Numbered from the stretch's first letter, positions 8,644 through 20,221 are shown. The stretch is DNA of 48,864 bases from Dysgonamonadaceae bacterium (GCA_031289145.1 JAITQA010000123.1:1-48864); one strand, 5' to 3'. Numbers and translations: made by a program. The notes: a model not told the origin generated them from the sequence alone.

Positions 8644-10566
8644 ATGATCGGAATAACAAAAATAAAAAATATGGGTTTGAAAAATCTGCTGAAAACATAT
8701 CTGCTACCGTCCGTTTCGTTCGTAATGCTTATTACCGGACTTACGGCTTCTTTCGCAAATGTAGATTTATTTGAAAATCAATGGATAAGGTTCGGTTGGT
8801 ATTTTATCGCCTATCTTCTTGTGGGACTTGTCGTGATGCGTGAAGCATGGGAGAGTGTTCTCGAAAAAGATATTTTCAGCGAATACCTGCTGATGAGTTT
8901 AGCCACTATCGGCGCTTTTTTTATCGGAGAATATCCTGAAGGCGTAGCTGTTATGCTTTTTTACACGATAGGGGAAATCTTTCAGGAAAAAGCGGTTCAT
9001 CATGCAAAAAAAAGTATCGACGCTTTGCTGGCTATTCGTCCGGATAGAGCAAGGGTTGTGACTGCCGATTCCCTGGAGTCCGTTCCACCGGAAGAAGTAA
9101 ATATAGGCGAAATAATTGAAGTGAAAACCGGAGAAAGGGTACCCCTTGACGGCCTTCTGCTGAACGATTCAGCTACTTTTAACACTTCCGCCCTGACCGG
9201 AGAAAGTATCCCGCGCGAAATAAAGAAAGAAGAAGAAGTACCGGCCGGGATGATTGTTACAGACCATGTAATCCGGCTCAAAACAATCCGCTCTTATGGA
9301 CAAAGTGCATTGTCCCGTATCCTCGAATTGGTAGAAAATGCGGTGGAACGCAAAGCGCCGGCAGAACAATTCATCCGAAAATTCGCCCGTATTTACACGC
9401 CGACCGTAATTGTTTTAGCGCTCCTGATTGTTTGTTTGCCTTGGCTATATGCTTTTTTAGCGCCCACATTCACCTATAATTTTAACGATTGGTTTTATAA
9501 AGGATTGGTTTTCTTAGTCATATCCTGTCCTTGCGCTTTGGTAATCAGTATCCCGTTAAGTTATTTCAGTGGCATTGGCGCAGCATCTAAAGAAGGTGTC
9601 TTATTCAAGGGAAGCAATTATTTAGAGGCTATCACGCACGTGAATACGGTTGTGTTTGATAAGACCGGAACATTGACACAAGGAATTTTCGAAATACAAG
9701 AAATCGTCAGCGCCGGTACAGTTGATACCATTGAATTATTGAAAACCATAGCCGCCGTTGAGAGCAAAAGTACGCACCCTATTGCAAAAGCCATCGTAGA
9801 TTATGTCCGCATACAGAATATCAGTTTGGCTATTCCCGACCGGATTGCAGAGACAGGCGGCTTGGGCTTAACTGCCGAATTGAATGGGAAAAAGATAGTT
9901 GTCGGTAATGCGGAACTTTTAGACAGGTATGAAATAGATTATCCGGCGACAATACGCGCCATACCGGAAACAACTGTTTTATGCGCTATTGAGAATGTTT
10001 ATGCAGGCTACTTAAGGCTTGCCGATGCTTTGAAAACAGATGCGCACGACGCCATAACGGCATTGAATAAGTGCGGCATAAAAAATTTCGTTGTGTTATC
10101 CGGCGACAAGCAAGCGCTTGTCACCCATTTGGCAACAAAATTAGGAATTACGCAAGCATACGGAGGCTTGTTGCCCGAAGAGAAAGTTAAACAAATTGAA
10201 ATCCTCAAATCGAATCCGTCCAATATCCTTGCTTTTGTAGGCGATGGAATCAACGATGCACCCGTATTAGCCCTGAGCGATGTAGGAATTGCCATGGGCG
10301 GCCTGGGAAGTGAGGTGGCGATTGAAGCGGCGGATGTGGTAATCCAGACCGACCGGCTTATCAAGATAGCGACAGCCATACGCTTGGGCAGGTTTACCCG
10401 ACGTATCGTTATCCAAAACATCTGTATGGCAATTGGGCTTAAAATATTGATACTGTCTTTGGCTGTTATTGGTATAGCCTCACTGTGGGAAGCCGTTTTT
10501 GCCGATGTAGGTGTCACCCTGTTGGCTGTAATGAATTCCCTCAGAATCTTAAAGGCAAAAGTTTAA
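8644..10566 (+). CDS. Heavy-metal-translocating P1B-type ATPase (Zn/Cd/Pb class)
   Basis: Inner-membrane ATP-driven exporter of soft divalent metals. Ordered motifs: two N-terminal membrane hairpins, actuator loop LTGESIPRE, the metal-binding CPC in LVISCPCALVISIP, phosphorylation site VVFDKTGTLTQG, ESKSTHPIAKAI (the HP nucleotide-binding element), and hinge FVGDGINDAPVLALSD, ending in two more helices. There is no N-terminal HMA metal-binding domain, so the 640-residue protein is the stripped-down form. CPC with an HP locus points to the ZntA/CadA class rather than KdpB, but the exact metal is uncertain. The start may be the ATG at 8671 (MGLKNLLKTYLLPSVSF), because the predicted transcript begins almost at 8644. 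A glycosyltransferase follows 22 nt downstream, probably in the same transcript. Confidence 0.93.
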   Translation: MIGITKIKNMGLKNLLKTYLLPSVSFVMLITGLTASFANVDLFENQWIRFGWYFIAYLLVGLVVMREAWESVLEKDIFSEYLLMSLATIGAFFIGEYPEGVAVMLFYTIGEIFQEKAVHHAKKSIDALLAIRPDRARVVTADSLESVPPEEVNIGEIIEVKTGERVPLDGLLLNDSATFNTSALTGESIPREIKKEEEVPAGMIVTDHVIRLKTIRSYGQSALSRILELVENAVERKAPAEQFIRKFARIYTPTVIVLALLIVCLPWLYAFLAPTFTYNFNDWFYKGLVFLVISCPCALVISIPLSYFSGIGAASKEGVLFKGSNYLEAITHVNTVVFDKTGTLTQGIFEIQEIVSAGTVDTIELLKTIAAVESKSTHPIAKAIVDYVRIQNISLAIPDRIAETGGLGLTAELNGKKIVVGNAELLDRYEIDYPATIRAIPETTVLCAIENVYAGYLRLADALKTDAHDAITALNKCGIKNFVVLSGDKQALVTHLATKLGITQAYGGLLPEEKVKQIEILKSNPSNILAFVGDGINDAPVLALSDVGIAMGGLGSEVAIEAADVVIQTDRLIKIATAIRLGRFTRRIVIQNICMAIGLKILILSLAVIGIASLWEAVFADVGVTLLAVMNSLRILKAKV

Positions 10567-10588
10567 TCCTTTGTTTTTTCAAAGTTGT

Positions 10589-11689
10589 ATGAGAATAACT
10601 GTTTCCGTAACAAACGATTTGGTAACCGACCAACGGGTGCATAAAGTGTGTACTACCCTGTCGCAAAATGGGTACGATGTCAAATTGGTGGGTCGCAGAT
10701 TCAAAGATAGCAAACCTTTGCTACGTTCCTACCAAACATTCCGGATGCGCCTGCTATTCAATCGTTCCGCATTCTTTTACGCCGAATACAATATACGCCT
10801 GTTTTTTTATTTGCTATTTGCTAAAACGGATATTTATCTTTCCAATGATACGGATACGCTTCCGGCCAATTATTTAGCTGCCAAAATCCGGCATAAGCCC
10901 ATGGTATTTGACGCCCACGAAATGTTTCCGGAAGTACCGGAAGTAACCGGTCGAAAATTTGTCAAAGCAATATGGACAAGTATAGAAGACCGGATTTTCC
11001 CGCAATTGAAAAATACCTACACGGTTTGCCGGTCTATTGCCGATATTTACAACCGCAAGTATGGAATAAACATGCAAGTCGTGCGGAATATTCCGCCTGC
11101 CGGTCAGGCAAGATATACAAGCCGTTTCCCTGAAGAAAAAGCTCAGGAAAAAAAAATGATTCTCTACCAGGGAGCCGTCAACTTGGGGCGCGGAATAGAA
11201 AGCATGATTGATGCAATGCCTTATTTGGACGATTGTTTGTTTTATGTGGTGGGAGACGGCGATGTATTAACGGAACTGAAAGAGAAGGTAAAACGCATGA
11301 ACCTGAACGATAAAGTGATTTTTACCGGTAGAATTCCGTTTGAAAAACTACCGGATTATACGGCTTGCGCTGATGTCGGAATCAATCTGTTAGAAAACAA
11401 AGGATTAAATTATTACTATTCGCTTCCCAACCGGATTTTCGATTATATCCGACAAAATATTCCCATACTGGCTTGTGATTTCCCGGAAGTGCGCAACATC
11501 GTTGCGCAGTATGGTATCGGAATCTTAACTGACAATTATGAACCGCAAAACCTGGCTTTCCTTGTTGAAAAATTAATTGCCGAAGGGAAAAATACAGCCG
11601 GATTTGAAGCGGCCAATGCAGACCTTACCTGGGAAAACGAATCGCAAACACTGCTGAAAATCATGGCAGAGGCGGCAAAGGAAATATAG
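10589..11689 (+). CDS. Glycosyltransferase, GT4 family
   Basis: Retaining GT-B glycosyltransferase acting at the cytoplasmic side of the membrane on an unknown acceptor. The N-terminal part reads MRITVSVTNDLVTDQRVHKV, a stretch I associate with a Bacteroidota GT4 group, with SNDTDTLPANYLAA and DAHEMFPEVPEV following. The C-terminal nucleotide-sugar half has LYQGAVNLGRGIESMIDAM, VVGDGD and the SLPNRIFDYI region near the E-x7-E site. I chose ATG 10589 because the upstream in-frame TTG at 10571 adds six residues not fitting the family start. Length 366 aa. It follows the metal ATPase by 22 nt, although the two functions look unrelated. Confidence 0.88.
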   Translation: MRITVSVTNDLVTDQRVHKVCTTLSQNGYDVKLVGRRFKDSKPLLRSYQTFRMRLLFNRSAFFYAEYNIRLFFYLLFAKTDIYLSNDTDTLPANYLAAKIRHKPMVFDAHEMFPEVPEVTGRKFVKAIWTSIEDRIFPQLKNTYTVCRSIADIYNRKYGINMQVVRNIPPAGQARYTSRFPEEKAQEKKMILYQGAVNLGRGIESMIDAMPYLDDCLFYVVGDGDVLTELKEKVKRMNLNDKVIFTGRIPFEKLPDYTACADVGINLLENKGLNYYYSLPNRIFDYIRQNIPILACDFPEVRNIVAQYGIGILTDNYEPQNLAFLVEKLIAEGKNTAGFEAANADLTWENESQTLLKIMAEAAKEI

Positions 11690-11735
11690 TTTCGATTTTT
11701 TTCAAATAAAAGCGCGAATATTCATCAATTTTTAC

Positions 11736-11743
11736 TATCTTTG
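11736..11743 (+). promoter_or_regulatory. -7 element of gyrB
   Basis: TATCTTTG at 11736-11743 lies about 50 nt upstream of the gyrB ATG. A clear -33 element was not identified in the A/T-rich stretch before it. Confidence 0.45.
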
Positions 11744-11773
11744 TTTGCTTTTTAAGGTAAAATTCTACGATAA

Positions 11774-13753
<1,980 letters not shown>

Positions 13754-13812
13754 ATTACCGTTGAGCGCTTGACCATAGCAATCGTGTAGCAGAATTACAA
13801 AAGAAAAATAAT

Positions 13813-15270
13813 ATGCTTTTTAATTCGATTACATTTGCAATTTTCCTGCCAATAGTGTTTTTTCTCTATTGGATTGTGTTTCAGCATAATTCGCGATGGC
13901 AAAATATGCTGCTATTAATGGCAAGTTATGTTTTCTATGCTTGGGTTAATTGGAAAATTCTGTCCTTGCTGATTGTCACAACGCTTGTTTTTTATGGTTT
14001 AGGCATCGCAATTTACAATGCTGTCGATACAAAAAAGAAAAATCGGCTGAACACGCTTGGCGTTCTTTTCGGACTGGGCATTCTCCTTTATTTCAAGTAT
14101 GCCAATTTCTTCATTACAGCGTTCAAAGATGTAGTTGAGCACATCGGATTGCAAACCAACCTGCATACATTCAGTATCATTGTGCCGGTCGGTATCAGCT
14201 TCTACACTTTCCGTTTATTGAGTTATCTGATAGATATAAACCGAGGGAATCAAAAACCGGCACAGGATATTGTAGCTTTTTCCGCTTATGTGGCATTTTT
14301 CCCCTCTATCCTGGCCGGCCCTATCGACCGCCCCAAGTTGCTGCTTCCGCAATTGCAGACAAAAAGAGTTTTTGATTATAACTTGGCGGTGGACGGATGC
14401 AAACAAATCCTTTGGGGCTTGTTTAAAAAAGCGGTTATCGCCGATAACTGCGCTGTGGTAACCAATTTTGTTTTCGATAATTCAGCCAATTTATCGGGGA
14501 GTACATTGCTGTTGGGAGCTGTTTTCTTTTCCTTCCAGATGTATGCCGATTTTTCAGGCTACTCGGATATGGCAATCGGTATCGCCAAACTATTGGGATT
14601 CAAGATTACACAAAATTTCAACTATCCGCTTTTCGCCCAAAATATTGCCGATTTCTGGCGTAGATGGCATATATCGCTGACTTCATGGTTGACCGATTAT
14701 GTATTTATGCCTTTGAACATAAAATGGAGAGATTGGGGCAAGAAAGGTATGATACTGGCAATCATTATTGATTTTATTATTTGTGGCTTGTGGCATGGAG
14801 CCAACTGGACATTTGTATTGTGGGGATTTTATCATGGACTTCTTTTTATTCCCATCATCTTATCCGGAAAAATGTTCAAAAAAACAAAGATAGAAACCAG
14901 TAAACGGGGGCTTCCTACATTGAAAACCTTGGGCAGCATGATTTTTACTTTCTTTTTAGTGACTTTCGGATTGATTTTTTTCAATTCTGAAAGTATAAGC
15001 AGTGCATGGACATTTGTCTCCGGTATTTTTTCGTCATCCTTGTTCACAATTCCTTCGAGAAAAGTGTTAGCAAATTCTCTCACTTTTTGTGTACTCATTT
15101 GTGTATTGATGTTCATCGAATGGTCGGGGAGAAATAATCAATATGCAATAGAATTTTTGGGATTGCGATGGAAAAAATGCTTCCGTTGGGCTGTGTACAT
15201 GTTTATTATCTTTGCAATTTTTATGTTTGTAAAGACAAAAGAAACGCCATTTATTTATTTTCAATTTTAA
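13813..15270 (+). CDS. MBOAT-family membrane O-acyltransferase (AlgI/DltB/PatA-like)
   Basis: Integral membrane protein of about ten helices that passes acetyl or another acyl group across the membrane for modification of extracytoplasmic glycans. The MBOAT signature is complete: FWRRWHISLTSWLTDYVFMP (about residues 280-300) and the catalytic His in CGLWHGANWTFVLWGFYHG (about 325-345). Its 485 residues match AlgI/DltB-like members. A single-pass SGNH-like protein follows after 20 nt, the normal partner arrangement in alginate, teichoic acid and peptidoglycan O-acetylation systems. The target polymer is not known here. It begins 59 nt after gyrB, with no clear promoter between. Confidence 0.93.
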   Translation: MLFNSITFAIFLPIVFFLYWIVFQHNSRWQNMLLLMASYVFYAWVNWKILSLLIVTTLVFYGLGIAIYNAVDTKKKNRLNTLGVLFGLGILLYFKYANFFITAFKDVVEHIGLQTNLHTFSIIVPVGISFYTFRLLSYLIDINRGNQKPAQDIVAFSAYVAFFPSILAGPIDRPKLLLPQLQTKRVFDYNLAVDGCKQILWGLFKKAVIADNCAVVTNFVFDNSANLSGSTLLLGAVFFSFQMYADFSGYSDMAIGIAKLLGFKITQNFNYPLFAQNIADFWRRWHISLTSWLTDYVFMPLNIKWRDWGKKGMILAIIIDFIICGLWHGANWTFVLWGFYHGLLFIPIILSGKMFKKTKIETSKRGLPTLKTLGSMIFTFFLVTFGLIFFNSESISSAWTFVSGIFSSSLFTIPSRKVLANSLTFCVLICVLMFIEWSGRNNQYAIEFLGLRWKKCFRWAVYMFIIFAIFMFVKTKETPFIYFQF

Positions 15271-15290
15271 CCCATCCGAACTACCTGAAT

Positions 15291-16256
15291 ATGAAACGCT
15301 TTATCAAATCAATTTTTACATTCGCCTTGTTGCTGATTCCCACCTGTTTTGTTTATCTTTTCTTTTGGGGTTTTGTGCCGGATAAAATAAAATCGAATTT
15401 AAATTACGGCCTTGGCTCCGGAGGATATTCATATTCCAGATTACAGGAAGTAAAGAATTTCAAGGAAGTGGATATCCTTTTCTTAGGTTCGTCACGTTCC
15501 TACCGAGGCTTTGATACAAGAATTTTTAATCAATACGGCTTTTATTCTTTCAATTTAGGATCAAGCAGTCAAACGCCACTACAAACAAAAGTACTGTTAA
15601 ACAGATATTTAGACAGACTAAATCCCAAACTGATTATTTACGAAGTCTCTCCCGAAATATTTTATGTTGATGGAGTAGAATCGGCTTTGGATATTATTTC
15701 CAATGATAAAAATGACAGGGAATCCATAGATATGGCATTGACAATCAATCATATAAAAGTTTATAATACATTATGTTACGCTATTGAAAGAGATTTGTTA
15801 CATTTGAATGTAGATTTTCACCAACCGCTTCAAGACGAAAATGACACTTATATATCCGGAGGATATGTAGAAAGGCGACAGCTGGATTTTTCGGATAACA
15901 AAGATATGGCGGACGTGGAATTTGTTTCCAACGAAAAGCAGACGGACGCCTTTCATGAAATTATCCGCCTTTTCAAGAGACAGGGTATTGATTATCTGCT
16001 GGTTTATACCCCCGTTACAGATGATTACTATGAAAACTTTCCCGATAATGAGAATTTTGATGATAAAATGAAAACCTTCGGAACTTACTATAATTTCAAT
16101 AAAATACTGAACCTTGACGATTCATTGCATTTTTACGATTGGGATCATTTAAATCAAGCAGGAGTTGAAATATTCAACAGAAACCTGATCGAAAAAATAA
16201 AACCGACACAAATTAGCTGTGAAAAATCGACATCCGGTCTTCCGATTCAAAAATGA
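15291..16256 (+). CDS. Membrane-anchored SGNH-like protein, partner of the MBOAT acyltransferase
   Basis: A 321-residue protein with one N-terminal signal-anchor helix (MKRFIKSIFTFALLLIPTCF) and an extracytoplasmic domain. An SGNH block I is visible as DILFLGSSRSYRGFDTR, where the serine is the expected nucleophile. The Asp-x-x-His block is near the C-terminus as FYDWDHLNQAG. These features match AlgX/AlgJ/DltD-type proteins that receive the acyl group exported by an MBOAT protein and place it on a glycan. A start at 15168 is possible but would overlap the MBOAT gene by 100 nt and put nonsense before the signal anchor, so ATG 15291 is preferred. It converges with the DUF5686 gene, only 9 nt away. 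Confidence 0.82.
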   Translation: MKRFIKSIFTFALLLIPTCFVYLFFWGFVPDKIKSNLNYGLGSGGYSYSRLQEVKNFKEVDILFLGSSRSYRGFDTRIFNQYGFYSFNLGSSSQTPLQTKVLLNRYLDRLNPKLIIYEVSPEIFYVDGVESALDIISNDKNDRESIDMALTINHIKVYNTLCYAIERDLLHLNVDFHQPLQDENDTYISGGYVERRQLDFSDNKDMADVEFVSNEKQTDAFHEIIRLFKRQGIDYLLVYTPVTDDYYENFPDNENFDDKMKTFGTYYNFNKILNLDDSLHFYDWDHLNQAGVEIFNRNLIEKIKPTQISCEKSTSGLPIQK

Positions 16257-16265
16257 GGCGCCAAA

Positions 16266-18767
16266 TTAATTAATCAGCGCCCCAAAAAGAGGTGTGGTTA
16301 ATTTTATACCGAAACCATTGTATTTGAAAGCATCGAAAGCGACAAACAAACCGCCCGACAATCCAATACCGGCAAACATTTCGACCGAATAAGCCCATTC
16401 GGAATAGTATTTCTTGTTGGGCATGTGCAGGAACTTCGCCTGTAAACCTTCGTTGAATAATTTTCCCTGCAAAAATGGTAAACGCTTCAGTAACAGGTAA
16501 TCAGTCTTGTAATTGACAAAAGCCTGAAGCCATTCCTTGTTCGTCGAATAAACGTAGAAAGGTAGCAAGGCATAAGATTGGTCGGTGAAATTAAAACTCA
16601 GCAACATATTCCCATTTGTATCAAAATGCTTGTAATCTATATAATTGAAAGGATTTTTGTTGAAAAATTTCCCGGCCATCAACGTATAATTAAAACGGTC
16701 GAAAATTCCTGATTTTATTTCTTGTTGAATACCTGCCGCCAAAACCGCATATTTCGAATAATTATCGCCAATTCCACCATCGAACCCTTGTTTATAGATA
16801 GCCCATATTGTTGGATATTTCGTACGAACATAGTGTTTTTTCCCTTTTTCCATTTCGTAATAATATTCAGGTGTATATTGCAATTGCACAGCGAATTCCG
16901 CTAAATCGGAGTGAGCGAGGTTCAAGTCTTGGGAATAATCGGGCAAATTGGGCGTGTACTTGTCTTTTATCCCAAAGAAATTCCATGTAGTGTGGTTATC
17001 TGTGTATTCACGTTTGGCATATTGCAATTCAAGCAGCATATTCAAACCGTTGGCTATGTCAATACGATTTATCGCTCCTGCAAATGTTTTCTCATATAGT
17101 TTGGCGTAATTTTCCCCTCTCAACAAAGAATATGCAGCATTCAAAAAGCGTTCTACACCATGGCTTTCGCTAAAATCCCGAGAAGTTTTTCCTGCCGAAA
17201 AATAGGCTATGCCTAATTTTTCAGGTGCATAATCATAGAAAATATCTGTTTTCCATATTATGGTTTTGCGTGCGCTCGCCCAATGAACTGCAGGGTTTAT
17301 TCTCAAGCCGCTGTTTTTCCCTTTCCTGAAATCAAATCCTAAAGATTGTCCCAACCAAAGCCCGTCTACATAATTGTATTCCCGGAAAATCTCTTTTAAT
17401 CCGGAATAACTGAAACGTACAAAAGCTGTGCTGTCATTTCCCAATTTGCCTCCGAAAATCAGGCTGGAATAAGAGAATTTCGGATTTATATGGGCATTGC
17501 TGACCGAATCTACATAGGCTTGCATGGTGTCTTTCCGAACATAACTGCGTATTTCATCCGTACTTAACGGAATTGTTCTGACTTTGACCCAATAAGAAGA
17601 GTCCCGTTTTACGGCCAAAGTATCAATGGTCTTCTTGATGTCTTCATTCCGTTTGATTTCAAGGCTCTTTTTCTCCTTTTTCTTTTCGGCTTTTTGCTGA
17701 TTGGCTTCAAGCGCTATCAAGGAATCGTCAATTTGAATATCAGTGTAACGGATGGAATGTAAAAAACCGGCTTGTATCCGCATTCCCATCAGTCCAAATG
17801 TAATATCCTGTTCACAGGTAGTTACCAGAAAGATATTCTCAATTACCCGGTGATAATTGAAACGGTAACGGTTGATTTGTCCCATCAGAAAATGAACCGT
17901 AAAGTCGGCATACCGGATGTTCCATTCCTCATCCGCGATGTAAATAATTCCCTCCATCAGCCGACGATCTTTTACTTTGGGAATGATGCGGATTTTATTA
18001 ATAATTTGCCCGTCTTCTATTTCACATTCTTCATACCGGAACTGATAGTAAGTAAAGGCCTTGGGATTCAAAGGGGAAACAACGCTTCCGATCATGGGGC
18101 TATATAAGGAAAAGTTACTTACTTTCATCTCCAAGGCTTCGTTGGGGTCGTTATTGTCAGGAAACGTACTCGAAAAGGCCTGTACTTTTTGTTCGTACAA
18201 ATCCGGCGCAGTGTATTTTATTTCGCTGGTAGATTCCTGCATGAAAACTTTGTCTTTATACATATTCAAATTCTCTCCGGCTTTTTTGGCAATAAATTCT
18301 ATCAGTTTAGACTGTCCCGTAAATTTTCCGGAGCCTTTGCTGTAAGTCTCATAAGTCAATGCTTTTATCACGGACTGATAGTAAGGGGCCTTCTCAATGG
18401 CCTTCCGCATAATGGCATAAGCCGGGTCTTCTCCTCCCGTTCCCACGGTTACTTCTGCCAGCAGAATTGTTTTTTCTGTGAGTTTTATGCTGATTTTCAA
18501 ATCCACATCTCTGACCGTAATTTCCTTTTTGACAGACTCAAAACCAACGCACCGAAACTCAAAATGATAGTTTCCGGGCAACAACTTGATTTGAAATTCT
18601 CCTTCCGAATTACATATCAAACCTTGTTTGGTCTCTTGGATGTAAACGGAAGCCGAAGGAACCGGATGGCCGGAAACGTCTGTTATCTTACCGTTCAGAC
18701 TTTGGGAAAACGCAATCTCCGGGAAAAACAGGCAGATGATAAAGAAAACGGCAAGTCTATTGCCCAT
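16266..18767 (-). CDS. DUF5686-type outer membrane protein with carboxypeptidase-regulatory-like N-terminal domain
   Basis: An 833-residue exported protein. A signal peptide (residues 1-21, ending EIAFSQ) is followed by a CarboxypepD_reg-like beta-sandwich (about 22-110: LNGKITDVSGHPVPSASVYI and GEFQIKLLPGNYHFEF). The long C-terminal part is built of alternating aromatic beta strands, as in DUF5686 outer membrane barrels. A charged Lys/Glu-rich stretch (about 350-375) separates two parts. The architecture is common in Bacteroidota outer membranes. Its role is not established; it is related in layout to TonB-linked receptors but has no plug domain that I can see. It is monocistronic, with its own promoter at 18793-18822 divergent from the dipeptidase gene. 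Confidence 0.82.
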   Translation of the reverse strand: MGNRLAVFFIICLFFPEIAFSQSLNGKITDVSGHPVPSASVYIQETKQGLICNSEGEFQIKLLPGNYHFEFRCVGFESVKKEITVRDVDLKISIKLTEKTILLAEVTVGTGGEDPAYAIMRKAIEKAPYYQSVIKALTYETYSKGSGKFTGQSKLIEFIAKKAGENLNMYKDKVFMQESTSEIKYTAPDLYEQKVQAFSSTFPDNNDPNEALEMKVSNFSLYSPMIGSVVSPLNPKAFTYYQFRYEECEIEDGQIINKIRIIPKVKDRRLMEGIIYIADEEWNIRYADFTVHFLMGQINRYRFNYHRVIENIFLVTTCEQDITFGLMGMRIQAGFLHSIRYTDIQIDDSLIALEANQQKAEKKKEKKSLEIKRNEDIKKTIDTLAVKRDSSYWVKVRTIPLSTDEIRSYVRKDTMQAYVDSVSNAHINPKFSYSSLIFGGKLGNDSTAFVRFSYSGLKEIFREYNYVDGLWLGQSLGFDFRKGKNSGLRINPAVHWASARKTIIWKTDIFYDYAPEKLGIAYFSAGKTSRDFSESHGVERFLNAAYSLLRGENYAKLYEKTFAGAINRIDIANGLNMLLELQYAKREYTDNHTTWNFFGIKDKYTPNLPDYSQDLNLAHSDLAEFAVQLQYTPEYYYEMEKGKKHYVRTKYPTIWAIYKQGFDGGIGDNYSKYAVLAAGIQQEIKSGIFDRFNYTLMAGKFFNKNPFNYIDYKHFDTNGNMLLSFNFTDQSYALLPFYVYSTNKEWLQAFVNYKTDYLLLKRLPFLQGKLFNEGLQAKFLHMPNKKYYSEWAYSVEMFAGIGLSGGLFVAFDAFKYNGFGIKLTTPLFGALIN

Positions 18768-18792
18768 GATAATTACATTTGTTTATTGATGG

Positions 18793-18822
18793 CAAATTTA
18801 CACAAAAATTGACAACTACAAA
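18793..18822 (-). promoter_or_regulatory. Promoter of the DUF5686-type gene
   Basis: On the minus strand TTTG (18822-18819) is followed after 18 nt by TAAATTTG (18800-18793). The expected start is a few bases further, about 15-20 nt before the coding start at 18767. Confidence 0.6.
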
Positions 18823-18857
18823 GAAAACAAGTGTCAAACATTGTTTATATTTCTTTA

Positions 18858-18889
18858 TTTGTTTTTATCTGAAAATTACATTATCTTTG
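18858..18889 (+). promoter_or_regulatory. Promoter of the C26-stump/M19 dipeptidase gene
   Basis: TTTG at 18858-18861, a 20-nt spacer and TATCTTTG at 18882-18889. Transcription would start near 18896, leaving a leader of about 57 nt before ATG 18953. Confidence 0.6.
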
Positions 18890-18952
18890 CAGTAGGTTAA
18901 TCAAACTGTAAATTTGCAAATATTATTACACACATTAATACTTGTATTCAAT

Positions 18953-20221
18953 ATGATTATTGGCTTATCAGTCAATCATAAAGACGGGACATCCCGCATT
19001 GCCGACGCGTATGTGAACGCTGTTGTCAAAGCAGGAGGAAGTCCTGTTTTGATTCCATTGACAACGAACCGGTCTGTTCTGGAAGAAAATATCAGCCATA
19101 TTGACGGCTTACTTCTTTCCGGCGGAGGCGATATCTGCACGCCCCTGTTCAACGAAGAACTGCATCCGACCGTAACGGATTATGACTTGGAACGCGACCA
19201 TTACGAAATCGAACCGGTACGGATGGCAGCAGCGTACGACAAAGTCAAAGCCTTACACAAAAAAATATATACAATTGATTCTCATTGCGATACGCCTATG
19301 TTTTTCTCTCAAGGCATTGATATTGGGAAGAAAAACAATAAAACCAAGGTCGATATTCCCAAGATGCAGGAAGGCATGTTGGATGCAGTCTTTATGGTGG
19401 CTTATCTGCCTCAGGGAGCAAGGACGGCAGCAGCTTCCCAGAAAGCATTTGACAAGGCCGTTTCCATCATCAATCAAATCAAACAACAAGTAGAAAAGAA
19501 CAAAGACCTTGTCGCCATTGCTAATTCCGTAGAAGACCTGAAAAAGAACAAGGCGGAATCCAAAAAAACAATTTTTATCGGTATCGAAAACGGCTATGCC
19601 ATCGGCAAAGACATCCGGAATGTGGAATATTTTGCCCGTATGGGCGTCAAATACATCACTTTATCACACAATGGCGACAACGATATCTGCGACTCCAATC
19701 GCGGAAACAAGGAACACAAGGGGTTAAGTGAGTTTGGCCGGGAGGTAGTACGCGAAATGAACCGACTGGGAATCATGGTCGATATTTCCCATACTTCCGA
19801 AAAAACGTCTTTCGATGTGTTGGAAATCAGTCAATATCCGGTGATAGCTTCCCATTCTTCCGTGAAAGCGCTTTGCAATCATCCGCGCAATATTTCCGAC
19901 AAATTGATGAAAGCGATTGCTGCCAAAAGAGGTCTCATCCAGATTTGTTTTTACAAGGGTTTTCTTAAAAAAGACGGACAAGCCAAGCTGAAAGACGCTA
20001 TCGACCACATTGATTATGTAGTAAAATCGGTAGGCGTTGACTATGTCGGCATCGGCACGGACTTCGATGGAGATGGTGGAATCCCCGGCATACAAAATGC
20101 AAGTGAAGCGCCTCAGATTACCTTAGAATTACTCCGGCGAGGCTATTCCGACGAAGACATTGCCAAGATTTGGGGCGGCAACCTGATACGTGTGATGGAG
20201 GCGGTAAAGAAAGCTAAATAA
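18953..20221 (+). CDS. Membrane dipeptidase (peptidase M19) with a truncated N-terminal C26 glutamine-hydrolase stump
   Basis: 422 residues. Residues 1 to about 92 read MIIGLSVNHKDGTSRIADAY, then DGLLLSGGGD and LERDHYEIEPVRMAA: the beginning of a gamma-glutamyl-GABA hydrolase (peptidase C26, PuuD-like). The class I amidotransferase part that should follow, with the catalytic Cys in a GICRGHQ-like elbow and the His-Glu pair, is absent. The chain passes straight into a complete M19 renal-dipeptidase domain: DSHCDTP (His111, Asp113), GIENGYAIG (bridging Glu), TLSHNGDND, VDISHTS, ASHSS and GIGTDFDGDGG. These zinc ligands predict an active dipeptidase. C26-M19 fusions with a full C26 domain are, to my recollection, found in Bacteroidales, so this looks like an in-frame internal deletion. 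An upstream in-frame start at 18914 gives an unrelated hydrophobic leader; ATG 18953 fits the C26 start. Confidence 0.85.
   Translation: MIIGLSVNHKDGTSRIADAYVNAVVKAGGSPVLIPLTTNRSVLEENISHIDGLLLSGGGDICTPLFNEELHPTVTDYDLERDHYEIEPVRMAAAYDKVKALHKKIYTIDSHCDTPMFFSQGIDIGKKNNKTKVDIPKMQEGMLDAVFMVAYLPQGARTAAASQKAFDKAVSIINQIKQQVEKNKDLVAIANSVEDLKKNKAESKKTIFIGIENGYAIGKDIRNVEYFARMGVKYITLSHNGDNDICDSNRGNKEHKGLSEFGREVVREMNRLGIMVDISHTSEKTSFDVLEISQYPVIASHSSVKALCNHPRNISDKLMKAIAAKRGLIQICFYKGFLKKDGQAKLKDAIDHIDYVVKSVGVDYVGIGTDFDGDGGIPGIQNASEAPQITLELLRRGYSDEDIAKIWGGNLIRVMEAVKKAK

Noticed and set aside
15168-15290. Longer start for the SGNH-like protein
   Set aside because: It would overlap the MBOAT gene by about 100 nt and hide the signal anchor; ATG 15291 gives a normal N-terminus.
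18914-18952. Longer start for the C26-stump/M19 protein
   Set aside because: The extra 13 residues do not belong to the C26 family start MIIGLS, and the start is very close to the predicted transcription start.
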